In this document: in pieces, positions 32,869-41,086 of the stretch | How the letters are laid out: the number at the start of each line of letters is the position of its first letter | How positions within the stretch are numbered: position 1 is the first letter of the stretch | Translations under genes and position numbers: made by a program | Notes under the pieces: model-generated | Database searches by the model: none | What the model saw: the letters and a program-made list of their open reading frames with translations, nothing else | Told to the model about the DNA's origin: nothing | Assembly (NCBI GenBank): GCA_030653385.1 | Contig: JAURZM010000048.1 | Span: forward strand, 62,001-126,000 | DNA: 64,000 nt | Direction: 5' to 3' | From: Rubrivivax sp. | Lineage (GTDB): Bacteria; Pseudomonadota; Gammaproteobacteria; Burkholderiales; Burkholderiaceae_C

Positions 32869-35447
32869 GGTGACGCCCAATGGTCACGCCGGCACAGGCC
32901 ACGTGCTTCGCAGGTGTCGCAGATGCTGCCCTCGCCCAGCGCCGGCATGGCGGCGCCTTCTCGCAGCCGCTGCCATTCATCGCCCAACGCCTGCAGCAGC
33001 ACCTGGGCCGTCTGGTGCACCTGCGGGTGGCGCACTTCCTTGGGCGCGCCCTTTTCGTCCAGCGCCAGGTAGGCCGCGCTCAGTGTTTCGCCGCCATCGC
33101 CCGCACCACCCAGCAGCGCGGCGTAGAAGGCCAGCTGGGTGTCTTCGAGCGGCTGCTTGACCTTGCGGGCCAACTCGATGGAACTGCCGCTCTTGTAGTC
33201 CAGCAGTTCGCGCTGGCCATCGGGGCCGTGGTCCAGGCGGTCCAGGCGACCTTGCAGTTGCAGGCCACCCAGTTCGGGCGGCGCCAGGCGGTGGTCGGTT
33301 TCGCCATCGGCCCAGAACCAGCCGTCGGCTTCCCGCTTGTGCAACCAGGCCAGGTAGTCGGGCAACAGGCGGTCGAAGCTGGCGCGAAAGGGCAGGAGTT
33401 CACCCGCGTCCATGTCCAGTTGCTGCGTGACATGGTCGGCGGCAGCCACCAGCTGGGCCGCATCGTCACCACCCGGGCGGCGCTGGCTGTGGAAGTGGTG
33501 CAGCACCGCGTGCAGCCAGGTGCCGTAGTCACGTTTGGCCAGCCCGGCGTCCAGTTCGTCGGCTTCGTCCAGTCGCAAGATGACGCGCGCAAAAAAGCGG
33601 TAGGGGCAGGCGCGCAGGGCTTCGACATGGGTGGCGCTGACCTGGCCCGGCAGCGCTTCGCCAGCGCTGGGCCCAGGGCGATGCACCGGCTGCACCGCCA
33701 CCGCTTGCATGCGGCCACGCCAGGGCGTCAGCGGCCATGCGGGCAGCCCTTCCTGGGCCCGCGCCAGCAGCAGGCCCTGCACGCTGGCGCTGTCGGACAA
33801 GGGCTCTTCAGCGTCGCGGTGGCGGCGCAGCAACGTGACCTGGGGCGAGCGCAGCACATGGGCCAGCGCCAGCCGCTGCCGGTGTCGGCGGGCCCGCGCA
33901 TGGTCCAGGCCCAGGGCCTGCGCCAGCGTGTCGCTGATCAGTGCCGGTGGTGACTCGGACGCGCCCAGGTGTTTGTGGTCGGCGCCGGGCACCACCAGGT
34001 GCTGGAAGGGGCGCCCGAAAGCGCGCGACAAGGGTGTGACGACCACTTGCGCTTCGGCATCGGGCAGCGGCAGAAAGGGTGCCTCTTCCAGCGCCGAGCG
34101 CACCCAGTCGGCAAAGCCGGACAGCGTGAGCCAAACGCCCTGGGCAGCCTGCTGCCAGGCGTCGGGCACATCGCCCACCAGGTGCAGCGCGGCCAGCACC
34201 TGGGCGCCGGCGGCGTCGGCGTTGAGGTCCTGCAGGGTGCCGTCGGCAGCCAGGCTTTGTGACAGCAGGCGCAACCAGTCGGACAAGGCTTGCGGCGGTG
34301 CCTCGCCCAGCGGCCGCAGATGCGCTTGTGCACGTGTCCACAGCATGTGCGCGGCTTCGCCTTCGGGCAAGGGGCGGCGCCTGCGCCACATACGTTCCAG
34401 CGCCATCAAGGCACGCGGTTCGGCACTGGGCCAGGTCTTCAGCCATTCCAGGCGGGCGTCTGCCGCTGCACCGGGCTGCGCCGCGCGCAGCAGTGCCATC
34501 AGCTTTGATGCCGCCGCGGTGGTGGCCAGCTTCCAGCCGGTTTCGTCGATCAGCGGCACGCGCTGCCGCGCCAGCAGCGCCCGCACCCGCCGCACCAGTT
34601 CGCGGTCCAGCGCCACCAGCGCCACCGGCGCCTGCCCGGCCTGCAAGGCGTCCAGGATGACCGTGGTGGTGGCCTGGGCTTCTTCTTCGAAGTCTTCGCA
34701 GAGCCAGCGGCGCACGTTGGTGGCCGTGTAGGCGCCGGCAAAGGGTGTGTCGGCAGGTGGGTCGGCGTCCAGCAACAAGGCCGGCACTTGGTTCGTGCCC
34801 AGCAGTGACTCGGCTGCAGCGTCGGCGCCCCCCAGGCGCAGCACGATCCAGGCTGCGGGTCGGGCCTGGTGCAGCGAGACCAGCGGAGAAGGCTGCGCCG
34901 CCTGGCTGGCTGCCGCCCATGCCAGCGCCCACTGCAGCAGCAGCACTTCGGTGGCGGCGGGCCCGGGAGCCGTCTGGATGGCAGCACGTGCGACTTGCCA
35001 GAACTGATCGACACAGTCCGGCTGGCCCTCTGCCGCCGCCGTGCGCAGCGCTTGCGCCGCCTGCACCACGGTGTCGATCACCGACTCGAAACCCTCAGGA
35101 TCACGTTGCGACCAGGCCTGACCAAAGGGCTGCTTGCGCAACAGGGCACCCGCAGTCAGGCGGTCGAGCACGGTGTCGCCGCTGCAGTTGCCGGCAAGCG
35201 TGGGCACGGGCGGCGCCCAGGCGGCGGTCAGCGTGAGCACGGTTTCGACCCGCGGCTGCCACCCGCCGGCACGCCGGAAAGCGGCGCGCGCCGGTTCGGC
35301 CAAGGCGGCAAAGGGCAGCAGCAGCACGGCGTCACGCGCAGGCAAACCACGGGCCGACAGCCAGGTCAAGGTGTGCCGGGCAAGCTCGTCCCACAAGGTC
35401 GCGGTCGCCCAGGCGGGCGTGATGCAGATTCGCTCTATCGTCGGCAT
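32865..35447 (-). CDS. addB: PD-(D/E)XK nuclease subunit, AddB-type, with Fe-S cluster
   Basis: An 860-residue partner of AddA. The N-terminal two thirds is a degenerate helicase-like fold. The C-terminal nuclease carries GRLDRLD and ELLDYKSG near 725-750. Cysteines RACPYRFFARVIL upstream and CDTCEARGLCRRDHW at the end form the C...CxxCx5C pattern of the AddB iron-sulfur staple. In the family AddB nicks the 5' strand and recognises Chi-like sites. It diverges from trxA across 125 bases, the only place for a promoter of the addB-addA unit. Annotation as AddB rests on the nuclease, cysteine pattern and neighbour rather than on overall similarity. Confidence 0.85.
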   Translation of the reverse strand: MPTIERICITPAWATATLWDELARHTLTWLSARGLPARDAVLLLPFAALAEPARAAFRRAGGWQPRVETVLTLTAAWAPPVPTLAGNCSGDTVLDRLTAGALLRKQPFGQAWSQRDPEGFESVIDTVVQAAQALRTAAAEGQPDCVDQFWQVARAAIQTAPGPAATEVLLLQWALAWAAASQAAQPSPLVSLHQARPAAWIVLRLGGADAAAESLLGTNQVPALLLDADPPADTPFAGAYTATNVRRWLCEDFEEEAQATTTVILDALQAGQAPVALVALDRELVRRVRALLARQRVPLIDETGWKLATTAAASKLMALLRAAQPGAAADARLEWLKTWPSAEPRALMALERMWRRRRPLPEGEAAHMLWTRAQAHLRPLGEAPPQALSDWLRLLSQSLAADGTLQDLNADAAGAQVLAALHLVGDVPDAWQQAAQGVWLTLSGFADWVRSALEEAPFLPLPDAEAQVVVTPLSRAFGRPFQHLVVPGADHKHLGASESPPALISDTLAQALGLDHARARRHRQRLALAHVLRSPQVTLLRRHRDAEEPLSDSASVQGLLLARAQEGLPAWPLTPWRGRMQAVAVQPVHRPGPSAGEALPGQVSATHVEALRACPYRFFARVILRLDEADELDAGLAKRDYGTWLHAVLHHFHSQRRPGGDDAAQLVAAADHVTQQLDMDAGELLPFRASFDRLLPDYLAWLHKREADGWFWADGETDHRLAPPELGGLQLQGRLDRLDHGPDGQRELLDYKSGSSIELARKVKQPLEDTQLAFYAALLGGAGDGGETLSAAYLALDEKGAPKEVRHPQVHQTAQVLLQALGDEWQRLREGAAMPALGEGSICDTCEARGLCRRDHWASP

Positions 35448-35572
35448 AACGACTTTGCAGCCTTCGGCCAGGGCCCGAAAGTGCCCGATGTGTCAGAATG
35501 ATTGTGCCTTTTCACAGGCCGTGCCCCGCCCTTATCGACCCTTCGAACACTGGGCACGCGGAGAACCTTCTC

Positions 35573-35902
35573 ATGAGCAGCGACTTGATCAAACACGTCA
35601 CCGACGACTCGTTCGGCACCGATGTGCTGCAGTCCGACAAACCGGTGCTGGTGGACTACTGGGCCGAATGGTGCGGCCCTTGCAAGATGATTGCCCCGAT
35701 CCTGGACGAGGTGTCCAAGGACTACGACGGCAAGTTGCAGGTTGCCAAGATGAACGTCGACGAAAACCGCGACGTGCCTGCCAAGTTCGGCATCCGCGGC
35801 ATCCCGACGCTGATGCTGTTCAAGGGCGGCGAGCTGGCCGCCACCAAGGTGGGCGCGCTGTCCAAGGCCCAACTGACGGCCTTCCTCGACGGTCATCTAT
35901 AA
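35573..35902 (+). CDS. trxA: Thioredoxin 1
   Basis: A 109-residue thioredoxin, the general cytosolic disulfide reductant fed by thioredoxin reductase. The active site WCGPC lies at about residues 32-36, followed by [14 protein letters not shown], and the cis-proline loop is [11 protein letters not shown]. Length and sequence are those of the classical single-domain TrxA. The ATG at 35573 is preceded by GGAGAACC, a usable ribosome site; an open frame upstream is not needed. A -10-like CAGAAT lies near 35493. Its stop codon TAA sits inside the -10 hexamer of rho. Confidence 0.97.
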   Translation: MSSDLIKHVTDDSFGTDVLQSDKPVLVDYWAEWCGPCKMIAPILDEVSKDYDGKLQVAKMNVDENRDVPAKFGIRGIPTLMLFKGGELAATKVGALSKAQLTAFLDGHL

Positions 35903-35903
35903 T
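35873..35903 (+). promoter_or_regulatory. Promoter of rho, embedded in the end of trxA
   Basis: A perfect TATAAT (35898-35903) contains the trxA stop codon. CTGACG at 35873-35878 may be the -35, with a long 19-base spacer. Transcription would start near 35910, giving rho a leader of about 200 bases, consistent with the autoregulated leaders of rho genes. Confidence 0.65.
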
Positions 35904-36113
35904 CTTGGTCAACGTGGGTTGCTGACCCCCCAGGTCGCAGCCCTCGTCTGACCCGCCACCACGCACCGCCCTCAGCGGCCCGACCCCAGGGCCAGCCGCT
36001 TGTCAGACGGCCAGGCGCGTGGCTCCGGCGCCAATCCACAAGTGTTCTGTGCTGCTCGGCCCGCGTCTGTGTCCTGACGTGTGAGCCGCCCCGCATCTGC
36101 CTGAGGGTGCCTC

Positions 36114-37376
36114 ATGCATCTGTCCGAACTCAAAGCCCAGCCCATTGCAGACCTCATCACGATGGGCGAAGCACTGGAAATCGAAAACGTCGCCCGCCTG
36201 CGCAAGCAGGAGCTGATGTTCGCGATCATGAAAAAACGCGCCAAGGCCGGCGAGCAGGTGTTTGGCGACGGCGTGCTGGAAGTGCTGCCCGACGGCTTCG
36301 GCTTCCTGCGCAGCATCGAAGCCAGCTACATGGCCAGCACCGACGACATCTACCTGTCGCCCAGCCAGATCCGCCGCTTCAACCTGCACACCGGCGACAA
36401 CGTCGAAGGTGAAGTGCGGGTGCCCAAGGACGGTGAACGCTACTTCGCACTGGTCAAGGTCGACCGCGTGAATGGCGTCACGCCTGAGGAGAGCAAGCAC
36501 AAGATCATGTTCGAGAACTTGACGGCGCTGTTCCCGACACAGCAGTTCAAGCTGGAACGTGACGTCAAGGCCGAAGAGAACATCACCAGCCGCATCATCG
36601 ACCTCATCGCGCCCATCGGCAAAGGCCAGCGCGCGCTGCTGGTTGCGCAGCCCAAGACGGGCAAGACGGTCATGATGCAGCACATCGCCCATGCGCTGGT
36701 GGCCAACCACCCCGAGATCCACCTCATCGTTCTGCTGGTCGACGAACGACCCGAAGAAGTGACCGAGATGCTGCGCACCGTGCGCGGCGAGGTCATCAGC
36801 TCCACCTTCGACGAACCCGCTGCGCGCCACGTGCAGGTGGCCGAGATGGTGATCGAACGCGCCAAGCGTCTGGTTGAACTGAAGAAGGACGTGGTCATCC
36901 TGCTAGACAGCATCACCCGCCTGGCACGTGCCTACAACAACGTGCTGCCGTCGTCGGGCAAGGTGCTGTCGGGTGGTGTCGACGCCAACGCGCTGCAGCG
37001 CCCCAAGCGCTTCTTCGGCGCCGCGCGCAACACCGAAGAAGGTGGCACGCTGACCATCATCGGCACCGCGCTGGTGGACACCGGCTCGAAGATGGACGAG
37101 GTGATCTACGAAGAATTCAAGGGCACCGGCAACTGCGAGATCCACCTCGACCGCCGCATGGCCGAAAAGCGGGTTTACCCGTCGATCCTGATCAACAAGA
37201 GCGGCACGCGGCGCGAAGAACTGCTGCTGAAGCCCGAGATCCTGCAAAAGAGCTGGATCCTGCGCAAACTGCTCTACCCCATGGACGAGATCGAGGCGAT
37301 GGAGTTCATCCTGGAAAAGATGAAGGCCAGCAAGAACAACCACGACTTCTTCGACATGATGCGTCGCGGCGGCTGA
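36114..37376 (+). CDS. rho: Transcription termination factor Rho
   Basis: A 420-residue hexameric RNA helicase that ends transcription of untranslated RNA. The N-terminal helix bundle ([34 protein letters not shown]) and cold-shock-like RNA domain ([19 protein letters not shown]) make the primary site. The ATPase core shows Walker A AQPKTGKT near 180, Walker [17 protein letters not shown] near 262, the Q loop [22 protein letters not shown], and the R loop [22 protein letters not shown]. Sequence is very close to other proteobacterial Rho proteins. The leader of about 200 bases is C-rich in parts. trxA-rho adjacency is conserved. Confidence 0.97.
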   Translation: MHLSELKAQPIADLITMGEALEIENVARLRKQELMFAIMKKRAKAGEQVFGDGVLEVLPDGFGFLRSIEASYMASTDDIYLSPSQIRRFNLHTGDNVEGEVRVPKDGERYFALVKVDRVNGVTPEESKHKIMFENLTALFPTQQFKLERDVKAEENITSRIIDLIAPIGKGQRALLVAQPKTGKTVMMQHIAHALVANHPEIHLIVLLVDERPEEVTEMLRTVRGEVISSTFDEPAARHVQVAEMVIERAKRLVELKKDVVILLDSITRLARAYNNVLPSSGKVLSGGVDANALQRPKRFFGAARNTEEGGTLTIIGTALVDTGSKMDEVIYEEFKGTGNCEIHLDRRMAEKRVYPSILINKSGTRREELLLKPEILQKSWILRKLLYPMDEIEAMEFILEKMKASKNNHDFFDMMRRGG

Positions 37377-37480
37377 CGCCGGTTCAGCCTCGTTCTTTGG
37401 TTCACTGCCAGGCCCTCGCGGCTGGCCAACAGCCACCCGTTCAGGGGGGCTGGCTGCGAGGGCAGTGCAGGAAGCACCGA

Positions 37481-37497
37481 CTCGCAACGATCTTGCA
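37481..37497 (+). promoter_or_regulatory. Weak sigma-54-like promoter match before the PEP-CTERM gene
   Basis: TCGCAAC-N4-TTGCA (37482-37497) fits the spacing of the sigma-54 consensus TGGCACG-N4-TTGCA, with an exact -12 half but CG instead of the near-invariant GG at -24. PEP-CTERM genes in related bacteria are often sigma-54 dependent, which is why I mention it. The evidence is thin. Confidence 0.25.
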
Positions 37498-37576
37498 ACG
37501 CCTCGTCGGCGTCAATGGCTTATCGGGCTCGCCGCAGGCGCAGTCCGCACAGCGCAACCTGACGAGGAGAACACGG

Positions 37577-38917
37577 ATGCAAACATCACGATCCGGTGCG
37601 GCCAGCCCTTGGCCTGAAGCGCCAACTCTGACCCCCAACACGCGACCCGACTTGCGCGGCCGGCTTGCTGCCCGACCACAGGCGTGCGCCGCCTTGCTGC
37701 TGGCGGCTGGCCTGATGGCCTGCGGCTTGGGTCATGCCGCGCCGGCCACCCTCTTCGGTTTGGATGTGCTGTCCGCCGGAGACAACATCACCCAAGCCTA
37801 CGGCATCAACGCACAGGGCCATGCCGTCGGTTACTCGGGCTTCACGCAGCCAGACGCTCTCACGACGCAGGCCACTTTCTGGGCCGGCGGCCAGTCGACC
37901 GCACAGGGATTGCAAGGGCTCGCTGGGGTGGGGGGCAGCAGCGTCGCCACCGCCATCAACAACCACAACGTGCTTGTCGGCAGCCAGAGCGGCCGGGCGC
38001 TGATCTGGACCTCCGTCGGGCCTGGGCCGGCCTACGCGGCACCCCAGTTCCTGGGCAGTGTCAACCCCGGTGCGCACAGCGCACAGGCCATCAACGACGC
38101 CGGCAGCGCCGTGGGCAACCACGTGAAGTGCCTGAACATCGACTGCAGCTCGCTCCACTACCGCGCCTGGCAGTGGGACAGCACCGACGGCATGCGGCAG
38201 ATCGGTGGCGAGTTCGGGTTCGAGACCAACGTGAATGGCATCAACGGCGCGGGCGACGTGCTGGTGGCCAGCCGCAACCTGGCCAACGAGCGCCGATTCG
38301 AGATCATCGCGGCCGACGGCACCGCCACGGCGGTGTCACTGCCGGGGCTGGTCAGCACCACCGATCTGTCGATCAACAACCAGCGCGCCATCGCCGGCGA
38401 CCGCTTGGTCGTGCCCAGCGAGGGGCCGGCGCGGTACGAGGCTTTTGTCTGGTTCGAAGGCATCGAACACGCTCTGGCCGCGCTCGACCCGGCCTCGGGT
38501 GCAGAAGCCAATGCGATCAACAACTCTGGCTGGGTGGTCGGCAGTTCTCGGCTCGGCCCCGGCGAGTACGCGGCGGTTTTCTGGGCCGGGGACCTGGTCT
38601 GGGATCTCAACAGCCTCTTGTCGGACGCGGATGCCGATCTGTGGCACCTGGAAGCGGCTGTTGCGCTCAGCGACAACGGCTGGATCGCCGGCAATGGTTG
38701 GTACACAGATCCCACCACCTCGGCCCGGCAGCGGCGTGGCTTCACTCTGCAGTTGAACGGTGACTTCCTCGGTGGCTTGCCGCCCTCGGTGGGTGGCGGC
38801 GGTGGAGGCACCAACCCCGTTCCCCTGCCCGGCACCTTGGCGCTGGCCCTGCTGGGGCTCGCCGCAATGACAGCCCGCCGCCCCTCAGGCGCAACACCAT
38901 CCTCGGTGGCACCCTAG
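37577..38917 (+). CDS. PEP-CTERM sorted protein with HAF repeats
   Basis: A 446-residue exported protein. The N-terminal signal is long (hydrophobic core ACAALLLAAGLMACGLGHA, cleaved near residue 54). The body contains about six copies of a roughly 50-residue repeat with the HAF pattern I-N-x-x-G-x-x-V-G: YGINAQGHAVGYS, TAINNHNVLVGSQ, QAINDAGSAVGNH, NGINGAGDVLVAS, NAINNSGWVVGSS and VALSDNGWIAGNG. A polyglycine linker leads to the sorting tail VPLPGTLALALLGLAAMTARR, the PEP-CTERM tripartite signal (Pro motif, helix, basic end) recognised by exosortase. It is therefore likely surface-attached or released to extracellular matrix. It lies between rho and rpmE2. Start has GAGGAG upstream. Confidence 0.85.
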   Translation: MQTSRSGAASPWPEAPTLTPNTRPDLRGRLAARPQACAALLLAAGLMACGLGHAAPATLFGLDVLSAGDNITQAYGINAQGHAVGYSGFTQPDALTTQATFWAGGQSTAQGLQGLAGVGGSSVATAINNHNVLVGSQSGRALIWTSVGPGPAYAAPQFLGSVNPGAHSAQAINDAGSAVGNHVKCLNIDCSSLHYRAWQWDSTDGMRQIGGEFGFETNVNGINGAGDVLVASRNLANERRFEIIAADGTATAVSLPGLVSTTDLSINNQRAIAGDRLVVPSEGPARYEAFVWFEGIEHALAALDPASGAEANAINNSGWVVGSSRLGPGEYAAVFWAGDLVWDLNSLLSDADADLWHLEAAVALSDNGWIAGNGWYTDPTTSARQRRGFTLQLNGDFLGGLPPSVGGGGGGTNPVPLPGTLALALLGLAAMTARRPSGATPSSVAP

Positions 38918-38931
38918 GGCCCGAACTGGGA

Positions 38932-38937
38932 TAGAAT
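38932..38937 (+). promoter_or_regulatory. Candidate -10 element for rpmE2
   Basis: TAGAAT lies about 100 bases before the rpmE2 start. A six-base inverted repeat AGAATT/AATTCT (38934-38957) overlaps it and could be an operator or leader hairpin. No good -35 is visible. Confidence 0.35.
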
Positions 38938-39040
38938 TCCGGGTTCTCCAAATTCTGGTGAGTGCGCTCAACAGGTGCCGAGTTCTTCCGGGCATCAAGC
39001 GTTGCAGCGAGGCTACCGACACTGACTCAAAGGGATTCCC

Positions 39041-39337
39041 ATGAAAGACGGCATTCACCCCAACTACCGCGAGATCTGCTTCCAGGATCTGTCCAACGGT
39101 TTCACCTTCGTCACGCGTTCGTGTGCGCCGACCAAGGAAATGATCAAGATGGAAGACGGCCGCGAACTGCCGCTGATCAAGCTGGAAACCACCAGCGAGA
39201 CGCACCCGTTTTACACCGGCACCCAGAAGAGCATCGACAACCTGGGCGGCCGCGTCGAGAAGTTCCGCAACAAGTTTGCTCGCGTCGGCATGAAGAAGTC
39301 GTCGGCGGTCACCACTCCCGACACCCCGGCTGCCTGA
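39041..39337 (+). CDS. rpmE2: 50S ribosomal protein L31, type B
   Basis: A 98-residue L31 of the zinc-independent type B. It begins MKDGIHPNYREICFQDLSNG, and where type A has a zinc-binding CxxC it reads SETHPFYTGTQKSIDNLGGRVEKFRNKF. Type B copies replace zinc-binding L31 under zinc limitation in many bacteria; here it may be the only copy, which cannot be judged from this window. A Lys-rich tail ends SSAVTTPDTPAA. A strong intrinsic terminator follows at 39365. Confidence 0.96.
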   Translation: MKDGIHPNYREICFQDLSNGFTFVTRSCAPTKEMIKMEDGRELPLIKLETTSETHPFYTGTQKSIDNLGGRVEKFRNKFARVGMKKSSAVTTPDTPAA

Positions 39338-39364
39338 TGCCGTGGCGGCCTTGCGGCCCTGTGC

Positions 39365-39392
39365 AAAGGCAGCTTCGGCTGCCTTTTTCTTT
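39365..39392 (+). terminator. Intrinsic terminator of rpmE2
   Basis: AAAGGCAGC, TTCG loop, GCTGCCTTT, then TTCTTT. A textbook nine-pair stem with UUCG tetraloop and T tract. Confidence 0.92.
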
Positions 39393-39415
39393 GGTGTCTG
39401 CGGCATCATGACGCC

Positions 39416-41071
39416 GTGAGCAGCCCCAACCCCGCCCTCGTCACGCAGCGTGGAGCCCGGCGGCTGCCACGCTTCGCTCTGTGGCTCCTGTGCGCCGCCT
39501 ACGTGTTGCCCGGCCTGGTGGGCCGCGACCCGTGGCGCAGCGCCGACGTCAGCGCCTTCGGCCTGATGGTGGCCATGGCCGAGGGCCGAACGCCCTGGTG
39601 GGCGCCCACGCTGGGCGGCGTGCCGGCCGACACGGCGCTGCTACCGCACTGGCTGGGCGCCGTGTTCATCATGGCAGGTCAGGGTTGGCTCGATCCGGCA
39701 CTGGCCGCACGGGTGCCCTTTGCACTGCTGCTGGGCCTGACGTTGGCGCTGGTCTGGTACTGCACTTACCAGTTGGCCCGCACCGAAGCTGCGCAGCCCG
39801 TGGCGTTTGCCTTTGGCGGTGAAGCCGACCCGGTGGCCTATGCACGTGCCATGGCCGATGGCGGCCTCTTGGCGCTGATGGCCACGCTGGGCCTGCTGCA
39901 ACTGGGCCACGAAACCACGCCCGAGCTGGTGCAGCTGTTTGCGGCCACGCTGTTCCTGTACGGACTGGCCGCCGCTCCGTTTCGCACCTGGCGCGCTCGA
40001 CTGGCAGTGTTGATGGCGCTGCCCTTGCTGGCCGCCAGCGGTGCCCCGGCCATGGCCCTGGCGGCCGGCCTGGGGGGCTTCATCGTCTGCACCTTCTCGC
40101 GACAAGCCCAGACCCGCGCCATCACGACCTGGCTGGCCCTGGCCACCCTGATTGCCGCCCTGCTGGGGTGGAGCCTGGGCGCCTGGGCGTGGCGCTTTGC
40201 CGAGCCGGCTGTCAGCGACCTGCCACGCATCGCGCGACAGTGGTTGTGGTTCATGTGGCCCGCCTGGCCGCTGGCGCTGTGGACGCTGTGGCGCTGGCGA
40301 CGGCAGTTGTCCTACCGGCACATCTCCGTGCCCTTGGTGCTGGTGCTGGTGGCCCTGGGGGCCAACCTGGCGATGGCAGGGTCCGACCGTGCGCTGATGC
40401 TGGGCCTGCCGGCGCTGGCCGTGTTGGCAGCCTTTGCGCTGCCCACCTTGAAGCGCAGTGCATCGGCCGCCGTGGACTGGTTTTCGATGTTCTTCTTCAC
40501 CCTGGCCGCCTTGACGATCTGGGTCATCTACCTGTCGCTGCAAACCGGTTGGCCGGCCAAGCCCGCGGCCAACGTGGCACGACTCGCGCCCGGCTTCGAC
40601 GCCCCATTCTCGGCTCTGGCGCTGCTCTTGGCCGTGGCAGGCACCCTGGCCTGGGTGGCGGTGGTGCGCTGGCGCACCGGGCGCCACCGGGAAGCGCTGT
40701 GGAAGAGCCTGGTGCTGCCCGCCGGTGGTGTGGCGCTGTGCTGGTTGTTGCTGATGACGCTGTGGCTGCCGCTGCTGGACTACGCACGCAGCGCCCGGCC
40801 CTTTGTCACCCGCCTGGCCACCCATGTGCCGGCAGACGCCTGCATCGCCGCGCCCGGCATCGCACCGGCCACCGTGGCGGCACTGGAACACTTCGGTCGA
40901 TGGACGGTGGATGCGCGCCCCGGCGCTGCAGATTCCAGCTGCGCGTATCGGCTGCGCGTGCTGCGTTTGCGCCCCTCCCCACCGCCCCCGGAAGGCTGGG
41001 ACTGGGTGGCCGACGTCAACCGGCCGACCGAGCGCGACGAATACACACAGGTACTGCGCCGGCGCCCCTGA
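39416..41071 (+). CDS. Polytopic membrane protein, ArnT/GT39-like
   Basis: A 551-residue inner-membrane protein with about 11-12 hydrophobic helices and a C-terminal soluble part (from about residue 460). It starts with GTG at 39416; an ATG just upstream meets a stop at once. The region GRDPWRSADVSAFGLMVAMAEGRTPWWAPTLGGVPADTALLPHWLGAVF (about 35-85) resembles the first periplasmic loop of ArnT/PMT-type (GT39/GT83) lipid-linked glycosyltransferases, which use polyprenyl-phosphate sugars. The catalytic DE pair is not obvious; an acidic Asp in RDPW or SAD may serve. Function is only suggested. The gene ends 15 bases from phoR, tail to tail. Confidence 0.65.
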   Translation: MSSPNPALVTQRGARRLPRFALWLLCAAYVLPGLVGRDPWRSADVSAFGLMVAMAEGRTPWWAPTLGGVPADTALLPHWLGAVFIMAGQGWLDPALAARVPFALLLGLTLALVWYCTYQLARTEAAQPVAFAFGGEADPVAYARAMADGGLLALMATLGLLQLGHETTPELVQLFAATLFLYGLAAAPFRTWRARLAVLMALPLLAASGAPAMALAAGLGGFIVCTFSRQAQTRAITTWLALATLIAALLGWSLGAWAWRFAEPAVSDLPRIARQWLWFMWPAWPLALWTLWRWRRQLSYRHISVPLVLVLVALGANLAMAGSDRALMLGLPALAVLAAFALPTLKRSASAAVDWFSMFFFTLAALTIWVIYLSLQTGWPAKPAANVARLAPGFDAPFSALALLLAVAGTLAWVAVVRWRTGRHREALWKSLVLPAGGVALCWLLLMTLWLPLLDYARSARPFVTRLATHVPADACIAAPGIAPATVAALEHFGRWTVDARPGAADSSCAYRLRVLRLRPSPPPPEGWDWVADVNRPTERDEYTQVLRRRP

Positions 41072-41086
41072 GGTCGCGTCAAGCAC

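Noticed and set aside
37400-37480. Terminator of rho
   Set aside because: A long imperfect inverted repeat (CACTGCC...GGCAGTG) is present, but its arms are interrupted and no T tract follows, so I do not call it a terminator.
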